Part shown: positions 56,301 through 64,000 of the stretch, piece by piece
How the letters are laid out: every line of letters begins with the position of its first letter
Numbering within the stretch: the first letter of the stretch is position 1
The notes under the pieces: generated by a model
Databases searched by the model: none
What the model was told of the DNA's origin: nothing
The model's input: the letters and a program-made list of their open reading frames with translations, nothing else
Made by a program: the position numbers and the translations under genes
Assembly: GCF_040954835.1 (NCBI RefSeq)
Contig: NC_090712.1
Location: 1,869,284 to 1,933,283, forward strand
Direction: 5' to 3'
Source of the DNA: Lepisosteus oculatus
Lineage: Eukaryota; Chordata; Actinopteri; Semionotiformes; Lepisosteidae
DNA: 64,000 bases

Positions 56301-59300
56301 AAAGGTAATGCATCTGATGAGATGAATGTCTTCAGTAATCAACTGCAAAGAAGGCTGGATAGAGGCTGAACTGAGGCTGACTGATGTAAAGCAAATTAAA
56401 GGCTTCTACCAGCACCGCAGCCACCCCACGACTGGTGATCGTCTTTATAAACAGCAGCTGGCCTCACTTTTTCAAACCTGTCGTCCAGAAGCGTCAACTG
56501 CTCGTTCCTCCTCATGACGGATGAGGTGATGGAGTACTCCGTGAAGCGACTCCTGGTCTCCTCTTTCATGAACAGGAACTCCTTCACACCCTCGGCTCTG
56601 CTCTCCAACGGCGGACATTCGTCATCTGAGAGGAGATCGTCCGAACTGTAGTCCTCCTCTTCACCGCTCTCACCCTCATCTGCGTCTTCCCAGTCGTCGT
56701 CGTCGTCGCCAGAGCCACTGAGGGTACGAGTGAAGAAGCGTTCAAATGAGTGATGAGGGCAGACTCGCTGTTTTTATTTCTGTCAGTGGGTGAACAGCAG
56801 TAGCCTCAGTCAGACTCATCCTGACCAACCTTTTACAGGGGATTCTGACTATGAGGTGTTCAGTTGTCTATGGGATTATGGGAGGTTTGCATCACTGGCT
56901 CCTCTGCTGTCAGAACCTGAGGTTTCTCTCTTATTGAGTAGGATTACTACCGCAACAACACGTTATCAGCATGGTGAGACTAACCTCTCTCAAGAGGGCC
57001 TAATCCCTAGCATTACAATCTAATGTTTCCTGTTAGTGGGTGAACAATTAAATCAGATGAGAGTCACTTTCCCCATCTGAAAGTTTTTGACCGAGATTAA
57101 TAGAAATACAAAACAGCCCAATTACAAAACAAACAGGATTTCATATTTAACTTTATCACACACACTCATATCAAATTCACCTCCTTTAAACCAATAAATT
57201 AAGTGAATTTTAATTGATAGAATTTACAACAAGGCCTCCTGAGTGTCTCAATTGATAAAGGCGCTCATCCGAGGGCTCTGCGATCATGGGTTCGAGCATG
57301 GGTCGCAGCAACTGTGTTTGGATGTCCTGTATCGCCCTGCAGTTCCGTCAGGCTTTCCGTCCTGTAGCAGAGTTCCGAACGAAAGACGCAGCTTCTGTCT
57401 CAGTCTTGAAAAGCGTGACTTTTGAAAGACGGCAGCCTGCACAGGTCAGGACCCAATGTGGGACATCAGCTCCATTCCCATGGGGCACTGCATGGGGCTG
57501 AGGGGCGCAAAACCACCATCAACACCTAGAACTGCGCTGCTCCTGACAGGGACCCCATTACTGCCAGTCACTTGCTGGAAAAGGCTGGGATCCCTTAACT
57601 TATTCAGAACCAACAGAGAACCAGATAACAGAGAAGCATGGAAACTACTGATAAGTGCCTTCGAAACTGAGAACAGGAGGCAGTTTTTGGAAACAAACTT
57701 TTCAGCAGTGTTGAAACCAATGCCATGGCTTCTTCCAAGAAATGGCTGGATGAGATCGATCGTTGAGTCAAAAAGCTACTAGCAAAGGAAGGGCCCTTCT
57801 AGTGCTCTTACGTTCCTCCACGCTGACACGGGCAGACAGGGAAGATATACAGAGGAGGGTGGGATCAAGCTCCGCGGTTTGTAGGTCGACACAGAGAGCG
57901 ATAAGTGAGCAACAGACATACCCCAAGTCGGCGTCCCCCCCAGGCTGGTTCGCCTTCAGGACAAAGTCGTCCTCCAGGATGTTATCCGGATCGTCAAAGT
58001 TGAAGTCCTCGTCAAGAGCCGCCACGATGTCAGGATCCATGTCCAGCCGAGGGCCTTGGAGACAGAAGCACAGGGTGAATGCCGTGCAGACGCCACTACG
58101 ACACACTAGTCTGCACTGCACCAGGGGTGGAGGCGATGAAGTCTATACAGAAAGACATCTTCTAGAGAAGCCACTACAGCCCTCTACAGCTATACCGCAG
58201 GGAGCATTGAGTGGTATTGAGTGGATTTATCCGATTTATGATTGCTGTAATACCGATCTTCTAACTAGTTAATCTCCAGTTAATTTAGTTCCATCTGTAG
58301 CTGGATATTTAATGATTTCCAAAGGTTCCTACGTCAGAACTAAAAGTGCTCCCTTTTTTCCCAGCAAGCTAGTACTGGCTCCTGCCATACTCGATCCGTT
58401 TATGGATCATTTCCACGCCCCGTATCCTTCCTTCCGCCAGTGTCAGGTCACACCGTGAAAAACCAGCTCTAACTGCACTCCCATCGCTCACAGCTCCCTC
58501 GCCACAGCGCCGTACCTGTAACTGGTGCCGCTTTATTGAGCAGTCCCACCTCCTCCTCGAACTCCGAGGCAAACACAGAGGAAGGCAGGTTGATGGAAAC
58601 GGCCTGCGAAAAGACACCCAGGAGTTTGAAGGTTATAAAAGGGAAGATTTCTCCTTTCAGGTGTGAAATACGTGTGCCATCCTTGAGCCCTGGCTGTAGC
58701 TACGGGTTCCTCATATACTCTTCTGAGACCAGGTGGCTCATTGTACTTTTGATTGATAGAAAAATTATATTATTGCAGGAAGCACTTTTGGACGTTTACC
58801 TTGATAGTTTTTCTTACTAGAAAAACATATGACACCTAAAAAAATAAAAAGACTAAACGAATGCTTTCACTGCAGCATCAGCACTGATTAGATAGCTGGT
58901 CTGTAGCAGTGTGTTACAGGGCCTTACAGGGATGGTTTCGACCTCCTCTTGCACGGGGCCGCCTTCAGTGACGAGCAGCCGCCCGTCTGTGTGCGGTCTG
59001 CTGGAGGAGACCAGCTCTGTGGAGGCGGAGGGCTCTTTGAGGTGCTGCAGGTAGTCATAATCGTCATCAAAAAACACCCCATACTCCCTCTGCTCCTCCT
59101 TCCTTTTCTCTGCATCTGCCTGGAAAAAGAAAAGATCTTCCGTGAATCACCTCCTTTTACACACTGATCTCTCGAATACAAAAACACAGCATTAGCTAAA
59201 ATGCAAGCAATAATTTGTTCAAAAACGAGAAAGTTGTGGCACAGTTGCTATTGTCGTTTGCAGATCTTTTTGTTTGCTACAGTTTCTTTGCTACTTAAGT

Positions 59301-60091
59301 TCGGTTAAATGCGAGAACACAGGGAGCTCAAAGCAGTGACTTGGTGAAGCCTGTTCTCCCTCTTTTAAGGACTGAAGTTGTGCAAAACTGGCTGTTGTTA
59401 TTACACACAGTAGGGCTGAAGATATGTGAGACAGTAGAGCTGTCTTTACCTCTGGTAAAGTTTTGATAAGCGTTCTGTTAATGCATTTAGTACATTAAAA
59501 AAAAACATAACATCACTTTATTAGCCCCATACAATTTCTTGCATTAGGAATTTCTGCAATTTCCCTCACGGGATCAATAACGTATCTATCAATCAATCAA
59601 TCAATAAATAATTTAGTACATTAACTTTTAACTCCTCCTTGGCAGTTCTTTTTGATGGCGTATAAATGAAATGGAACAAAGCAGGAAATGCAGAAGACGA
59701 GTGACAGGCTCACCTTGCAGGCAGGTAACAGCACATGTTGGGGTGCCTTCTCATCCGCGGCAAGGGGGTCTCGCTGGCTCCTGTGCACCAGGTGAAAGGT
59801 CACTGCTTTCTTCTTCTCAATGAAAGGCTTCTTCTTCTTGTGAGGCTTTCAAAATAAATACGTACGACGTCCCCAGTTTATTAAAACACATTAGAAATGG
59901 ATTTCATACCTCACATAATGAAATTCAGAATTATCTGTTTTATTTTATTTGAATGTTTAACCCAAAGTGGAATGTCTTGGGCAGCAAAGGTCATTAAACC
60001 CAGTTAAGATAAATTCAACACAACGAACACAACACAAGCAGAGAAACTGAAAACAAATGTTAAAAGCGTAATTGGTAAAGATTCATACCAT
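53257..60091 (-). CDS. ltv1: ltv1, 40S ribosomal subunit assembly factor (11 coding exons, 475 aa)
   Basis: Ltv1 binds pre-40S particles near uS3/eS10/uS10 and is released after casein kinase 1 phosphorylation; it works in nucleus and cytoplasm. Eleven exons on the - strand (entered one by one) join in phase, each with GT/AG ends, to 475 codons, the human length. Conserved blocks: HLVHRSQRDPLAADE (about 19-33), YGVFFDDDYDYLQHLKEP, PRLDMDPDIVAALDEDFNFD, an acidic stretch (about 187-215), SRFTEYSITSSVMRRNEQLT, EKWDCES with YSNLYNHPKLI, SSKTGVPLDVLP, and a basic helical C-terminus (about 420-470). The gene converges on sf3b5. Confidence 0.97.
53766..53966 (-). CDS. ltv1: ltv1 exon 10 (residues 372-438)
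   Basis: 201 nt, phase 0 at both ends; acceptor CTGCTTGCAG, donor CGGAAA then GTGAGT. Encodes IKVSSKTGVPLDVLPQRGLT, AKQAERMQMI and a basic RKARKQAIKEERK end. Confidence 0.95.
54269..54321 (-). CDS. ltv1: ltv1 exon 9 (residues 354-371)
   Basis: 53 nt, the smallest internal exon; acceptor TTATTTCAG, donor AAAG then GTGAAA. Encodes TYSNLYNHPKLIEDPPK. Its serine/threonine cluster lies in the region regulated by casein kinase 1 in yeast Ltv1 (family knowledge). Confidence 0.95.
54862..54995 (-). CDS. ltv1: ltv1 exon 8 (residues 309-353)
   Basis: 134 nt; acceptor GTCTATGCAG, donor TTGA then GTAGGT. Encodes a Glu-rich stretch (NEDSEEEQEEMETVVVEE) and EKWDCESIL. Confidence 0.95.
55313..55440 (-). 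CDS. ltv1: ltv1 exon 7 (residues 267-308)
   Basis: 128 nt; acceptor TTCCCCACAG, donor AAAGA then GTGAGT. Encodes FYEQFDDDEIGALDNAELEG and a helix with RLEEVIKDYYRQKEK. Confidence 0.95.
56468..56717 (-). CDS. ltv1: ltv1 exon 6 (residues 183-266)
   Basis: 250 nt; acceptor GTACCCTCAG, donor GAAAAA then GTGAGG. Starts with an acidic run (five Asp codons from a GAC repeat, then EDADEGESGEEED) and continues to TRSRFTEYSITSSVMRRNEQ, the most conserved central block. Confidence 0.95.
57226..57480 (+). mobile_element. tRNA-derived SINE in ltv1 intron 5
   Basis: A tRNA-like head with box A-type CTCAATTGATAAAGGCGC and box B-type GGGTTCGAGCATG is followed by a body rich in short GC patches. It is antisense to ltv1. 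A true tRNA gene is unlikely: the 3' half does not pair into an acceptor stem and no discriminator/CCA context is visible. Its 3' boundary is approximate. Confidence 0.6.
57922..58054 (-). CDS. ltv1: ltv1 exon 5 (residues 139-182)
   Basis: 133 nt; acceptor TGTCTCCAAG, donor TTGGG then GTATGT. Encodes GPRLDMDPDIVAALDEDFNF and DDPDNILEDDFVLKAN, highly conserved, and ends two bases into Gly183. Confidence 0.95.
58516..58603 (-). CDS. ltv1: ltv1 exon 4 (residues 110-138, Gly139 split)
   Basis: 88 nt; acceptor TTTTCGCAG, donor ACAG then GTACGG. Encodes INLPSSVFASEFEEEVGLLN, matching the human LPSSVFASEFEEDVGLLN block. Confidence 0.95.
58928..59119 (-). CDS. ltv1: ltv1 exon 3 (residues 46-109)
   Basis: 192 nt, phase 0 at both ends; acceptor CTTTTTCCAG, donor CCT then GTAAGG. 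Contains YGVFFDDDYDYLQHLKEP, then a less conserved Ser/Glu-rich stretch. Confidence 0.93.
59517..59600. repeat. Two retroposon tails fused end to end
   Basis: CAATTTCTTGCATTAGGAAT (reverse complement of the 3' end of the 49.9 kb SINE) is followed directly by CTGCAATTTCCCTCACGGGA, the 3' tail of the LINE at 47.85 kb in sense orientation, ending in TCAATCAATCAATCAA. Both pieces are only 40-50 bp. It lies in ltv1 intron 2. Confidence 0.75.
59714..59845 (-). CDS. ltv1: ltv1 exon 2 (residues 2-45)
   Basis: 132 nt, 44 codons, phase 0 at both ends. Acceptor TTTTGAAAG, donor AAG then GTGAGC. Encodes a lysine-rich start (KKKK, EKKKAV) and the family signature HLVHRSQRDPLAADE. Confidence 0.95.
60089..60091 (-). 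CDS. ltv1: ltv1 exon 1, coding part is the ATG alone
   Basis: On the - strand the leader reads CTTCAGCAAAGGC ATG and is followed at once by GTATGAATC. The start codon is therefore the last codon of exon 1, joined in phase 0 to PHKKKKPF in exon 2, matching the human MPHRKKKPF start. The 5' end of the exon is not fixed. Confidence 0.85.
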
Positions 60092-60260
60092 GCCTTTGCT
60101 GAAGTTCTGTAATTATTCCAGAGAGATGCAACTACGGTAGAAGTGGATGTATCTTCTGACTCGCAGGTAACTTAATCTGAAATGACAACAGACACCTTCC
60201 TAATTAATTTCGTTTACTCTAAAACGCGTATAAACCACGCTTGCACCCCAGCTTGGAACA
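60092..60260 (-). promoter_or_regulatory. ltv1: Probable ltv1 leader and promoter region
   Basis: Upstream of the start codon on the - strand there is a short leader, then a stretch with some CpG and a YY1-like core, AATGGCGC (reverse of GCGCCATT, about 60270). There is no TATA box at a suitable distance. The transcription start cannot be placed from sequence. Confidence 0.3.
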
Positions 60261-61245
60261 CGCTACCAGCGCCATTACGGAAAAGACCATCTCATTCGTG
60301 TAGCTGCGGTGTCCCCATAGGCGTTTTAAATGAGCCATTATGCCTTCATCTTAAATGTTGCCATAACAATAAAGCAAGACACTCAAATAGGACATTTTTG
60401 TGGCGTCTCAAAATAAAATAATATAAATATTCGAAAAAGAATGTTTTCTTCACTTGGTACTTTCCATCAGACGAAAGTAATCGAAAATAGACCTTCGGAT
60501 GAACACTTGCCAAGACATATTAATCAAATTCATGCAATCCAAGTTGACGGGGTTTCGGTGAAATGTACAAAACAGGATTACACGTGACAAATGCAACAGA
60601 TACCAACTATGCATACACTGAAAAAAAAAATAGGCTATAAGAGAGATTCGAGTTTTTTCAAAAGAAATATTAATTTCTTACAACTATATAGTGTTTAATC
60701 ATTCTTTCCATAGTATCCCAGAGTGTTTTACGCAGGGGAGAGTCCCACTACAGAGCAAATAAATTCAATATATGAACTAGAATTTATCCAGGACACTGGG
60801 ATTGACAATCCTACTCCTGAAAATAGTGCGGCCGAAGGAACTGCTACTTACTGGCCCACTGAAACTTGTTTTCCTTTATAGCACAGAACTGTTCAAGTGT
60901 CGAGGGGAACAATAAGGGCTCATCCTGATATCTAGAGTAAATATCCATTAGGTTGCATCCTTCTCAGAATTATTTTTTTTTGGATACGCGATAGGGATAT
61001 TTGTGAAATAAAAGATATAAAGCAGACTTTCGGGGAGGATTAACTATTTTTCGTTAGCGCTAAACATTCAAAAAAGCTAAATAAGTATTCCAAGTGATAA
61101 TACTGTACGACAGTTTACGCACAGGGTACTGAAACAGGATTTTTTGCAATTTTCTGAATTTTCCTTCCTGAAACGACCTGTAGTGACGGTTTATACAGGC
61201 TATGTAAAATGAACAGAAAAGGCGATTTTATCAAATGATTTTGAG

Positions 61246-61812
61246 ATCATAATAATAATAATAATAATAATGACGATGATGGTGATAATGAGACTGACTA
61301 CACTTCCCATAGATGTCATCATAGTTCCTAAGAGTTATATAGTGCTTTTCTGGACACTCCACTCAAAGCGCTTTACAGGTAATGGAGATCCCCTCCACCA
61401 CCACCAGTGTGCAGCCCCACCTGGATGATGTGACGGCAGCCACAGTGCGCCAGTACACTCCCTGCACACCAGCTCTCAGTGGGGAGGAGAACAGAGTGAT
61501 GAAGCCAGTTCAGAGACAGGGATTATTAGCAGGCCGTGATTGGTAAAGTCCGGGGGGGAATTTGGCCAGGACGCCGAGGTAACACCCCTACTCTATTCGA
61601 GAAACGCCCTTGGATATATAGTGTCCCTGTGACTATACTGGGGCATCAGACCCATACAGACCACAGGATGAGCGCCCCCAACTTGTCCCACTCACACCAA
61701 TTTCAGCCACAACCATAGTTTTTCCCAGGAGGTCTCCTATCCAGGTACTGACCAGGCTCACACCTGCTGAGCTTCAGTGGATATACATTGTGTGTTACAG
61801 CATGATATGGCT
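61246..61812 (-). mobile_element. 5S rRNA-headed SINE, copy D
   Basis: Same family as copies A, B and C. On the - strand: the 5S head (GCTCAGCAGGTGTGAGCCTG, GTCAGTACCTGGATAGGAGA), the body, the tail TTTGAGTGGAGTGTCCAG and then an ATT/TTA triplet run at about 61246-61272. The body has several small deletions compared with copy B. Confidence 0.88.
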
Positions 61813-62309
61813 GCTGGCAAAAAATAAATCACATCTGTTTTCTAGTATATCATAATGCTATTTTCCAATGTTGGAGGCTAATCGTATTTCTCATAACATG
61901 ACCGATATGCCTGGAATACTGGAATATGCATGACTTCGTCATTCCTGTGAAATGCCATTTAGTTGTAGACATTACGGATAACCTATAGCCTCTCGTCATA
62001 CATGTACTACTGTTAATATCCTGTGCTCATTACCTTTCCTCACCTAACAATGCTTTGTGGCAGTTAGTGTATCACGATGTTGAAATAATGGAAGAGATAT
62101 GTTGGTCTAAGAGCACAGTTATTTGGTTACCTGTTGAAGTGATCGGACAGTCAATGTCTGTTTATATCCATAGTTATGCCGGACATGGTAGAAACAGTTA
62201 GAGTGCCCTCTTCTGGCCTAAGATAAAGACCCATCTTCAAAAACTGAACAGTTAAATGTTTCCTACTAATGGAAAAACGTGTTTTGAAATGTAGAAACGT
62301 TAATATTCA

Positions 62310-62470
62310 ATTCAATTTATTTTTCTATAGCGCCTTTCACAAAAAGTTTGCCCCAAGGCGCTTTACAATGCAAGTGACCGTACGTGTAGTCAATACAGAA
62401 CAGAAAAGACCAGAAGACAACGGAGGAGAGGAACCAAAAACTCAGAGGAACCAGTCAAGCTGGGAGTAGG
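62310..62470 (+). repeat. Dispersed fish repeat fragment
   Basis: Contains TTTCTATAGCGCCTTTCACA, CCCCAAGGCGCTTTACAATG and a purine-rich stretch with GAGGAACC. AGCGCC...GGCGCTTTACAA is a hairpin-like 3' end common to several fish LINE and SINE families, but no coding part is present, so the family stays open. Confidence 0.5.
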
Positions 62471-63324
62471 ATTCACTTGAACTCTATCCTAAAACAGCTG
62501 GGCATTGCTTTTTAACCTCCTGTGTTTTGGATATACTTTATCTTAAGATCTGCAGCTTGAGCATAAAAAAGTATTGAGAAAAGTGCTTATTAACCAACTC
62601 ATTAGTTCAATGAAGCAAAGAGCTTGGTGGAAACTAGAACCATCAGGTGTGAGAGTTCCCAGAACAGGGTCCTAATAGAGGTCTAAAGCTGAGCATTTCT
62701 ATATATCATATGGTAGAGGTTAAAACCTCCTGTCTAAATTTCAGTTCAGGTTTCTTGAGACTCGCACCCTGTAGCTCCATTGGTTTAGTAATTCTCTGCC
62801 TTACCCCGATGCAATGAGCAGCTGGAGCAGCACCTAGGGGACACAGTGGGTGACAGCTCCTGGATGTACAGTACTGAGGGACCCTGTGGGAAGAGATGTG
62901 CCTGACCAGTGAACAATGCCAGTCACAGGGGAGCTCCAGGTGGCATGCTGGAGCACTGCGGCCTCACAGCGCCTGGGTCCTGAGATCATTTCTGGATCTC
63001 TGGATTCCATCCAGAGAACCTGTGCTACTTGGGCCCTGTGGTCCCAGGGATGAGTGCCTTCCTCATATTGTACCAATGGAAGTTAAATCAGTTGATTGTT
63101 AGGGATTACCGAGCTTCCAAGTGTGAAAGACCTGTTATTCGAACAGTACCGCAACCCTCTCGAACCAGTTGTCCACCCCTGTACTACAATACTGTATATA
63201 ATCATAGGATGTTGTTTAACAAAGGACAACAATTTTCTACTACATTACTTAAATACCACCCTCTAAAGAAAATTAAACAAGCTTAAGGTAAGAAGCAATA
63301 CCCACACACAGCTTTGACACACAA

Positions 63325-63914
63325 AAGTTACAGTAAAACCCTTTTATTGTACATTTGGTAGTTTCATACTACACTGTGCAGTGGACACAGTCCGTTGATG
63401 CTTCAGTAAAACATCCTACAACCACAGCTGTGCCTCAAATTCTACAAAAAAGGTTTACAATTGGCAACTCAAACACACTTTACAATACGTGGACAGCCCA
63501 GAGCGTGGAATGGCAGCAAAGTTTAACATACAAAGTGTCCTTAATGTTTTGCAGTGAATTTACACAAATCAATGTTAAGCGGCTTTTAACAAAGGGCATT
63601 CTGCACGAGATGAAGAAGTCATTCCAACACAATCCAGTTCCCTCTTCAACATCAGCTACATGCAAAATATTTAAGATGTGTAGTTCTGGAATGTGGGACA
63701 CTTCATATTTTATGTCTGCATGATACTTTTGATGCCTCTTCACAACATGAAGTAAATAAAACAGAGCCCTCTGAAATCTCTTCACAGAAACTCCACATTC
63801 ACACTTCAAGTGAATTGAGGCTGCCGACTGTTTGGAGAAAGGCTTTGAAACTATGTCACGTCCATCAAAGAACTCCTGTTTATCAGAGCTCAAGAGCTGC
63901 TCCACTGCAATGTA
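63325..63914 (-). other. Probable 3' end of a further - strand gene (phactr2 by position only)
   Basis: On the - strand AATAAA (complement of 63343-63348) is followed by a T/G-containing stretch, a credible poly(A) site. Upstream an open frame of 141 codons or more runs from a possible acceptor (TTTCTGTGCCAG at about 63916) to a stop at 63480. Its product (for example LKCECGVSVKRFQRALFYLL) is not recognised, so coding status is uncertain; it may be 3' UTR. In human the gene on this side of LTV1, same strand, is PHACTR2. The segment does not contain the conserved PHACTR C-terminus. Confidence 0.35.
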
Positions 63915-64000
63915 GCTGGCACAGAAATAAATACAGTGTTATATACAAAGTAATATATGCAATTGTGTTTTTAAATGTTTTCACTATATACTGTAACAAT

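Larger units (their letters stand above)
60261..63319. other. Spacer between ltv1 and the right-hand gene
   Basis: No gene is supported. It holds 5S-SINE copy D (61.25-61.81 kb), a repeat with AGCGCCTTTCACAAAAAG and AAGGCGCTTTACAATGCAAG at about 62.31-62.47 kb, and a tRNA-SINE head fragment (GCGGCCTCACAGCGCCTGGG) at about 62.94-63.01 kb. The rest is AT-rich with nothing recognised. Confidence 0.6.

Noticed and set aside
57240-57310. tRNA gene
   Set aside because: Box A and box B are present but no acceptor stem or proper cloverleaf could be drawn; a SINE body follows.

Overview
The window is vertebrate nuclear DNA, almost certainly from a ray-finned fish. It has long AT-rich introns, split genes with GT-AG junctions, and many degraded retroposons: 5S-rRNA-headed SINEs, tRNA-headed SINEs of the kind common in fish, and L2-like and CR1-like LINE pieces. 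The mix of CR1-type LINE fragments with 5S-derived SINEs fits an early-branching lineage such as gar, bowfin or sturgeon better than a typical teleost. That placement is inference from repeat content and memory, not a measurement.

Three protein-coding genes can be rebuilt exon by exon. (1) oprm1, the mu-type opioid receptor, lies on the + strand with coding exons at 15938-16191, 30033-30388 and 32381-32901. Reading on into the intron adds one codon and a stop at 32907. (2) sf3b5, an 86-residue subunit of the U2 snRNP SF3b complex, is on the + strand at 43197-43457, probably with a non-coding first exon near 41.7-41.86 kb. (3) ltv1, the 40S ribosome assembly factor, is on the - strand in eleven coding exons from 60091 down to 53257. 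Its exons join in phase to exactly 475 codons. At the right edge (63.3 kb onward) there is probably the 3' end of a further - strand gene; conserved order next to ltv1 suggests phactr2, but this is not shown by sequence.

Layout: 1-15.5 kb is intergenic DNA with repeats and possible LTR and DNA-transposon remnants. 15.58-32.9 kb is oprm1 with a 13.8 kb intron 1 full of SINE, LINE and foldback insertions. 32.9-41.7 kb is the oprm1 3' region or intergenic DNA. 41.7-43.8 kb is sf3b5. 43.8-53.2 kb is repeat-rich DNA (L2 fragment, CR1 tails, a LINE foldback, a tRNA-SINE) between two convergent genes. 53.2-60.1 kb is ltv1. 60.1-63.3 kb is a spacer with another 5S-SINE.

The genes do not form a pathway: one is a neuronal Gi/o-coupled receptor, one a splicing factor and one a ribosome assembly factor. 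No new genetic system stands out. The most checkable oddities are a probable GC-AG intron in oprm1, a start codon that is the last codon of ltv1 exon 1, a 166/169-identical LINE foldback, a 511-bp inverted insertion bounded by a 14-bp target duplication, a perfect 42-nt palindrome, and strong excess of the heptamer TACAGTA/TACTGTA.
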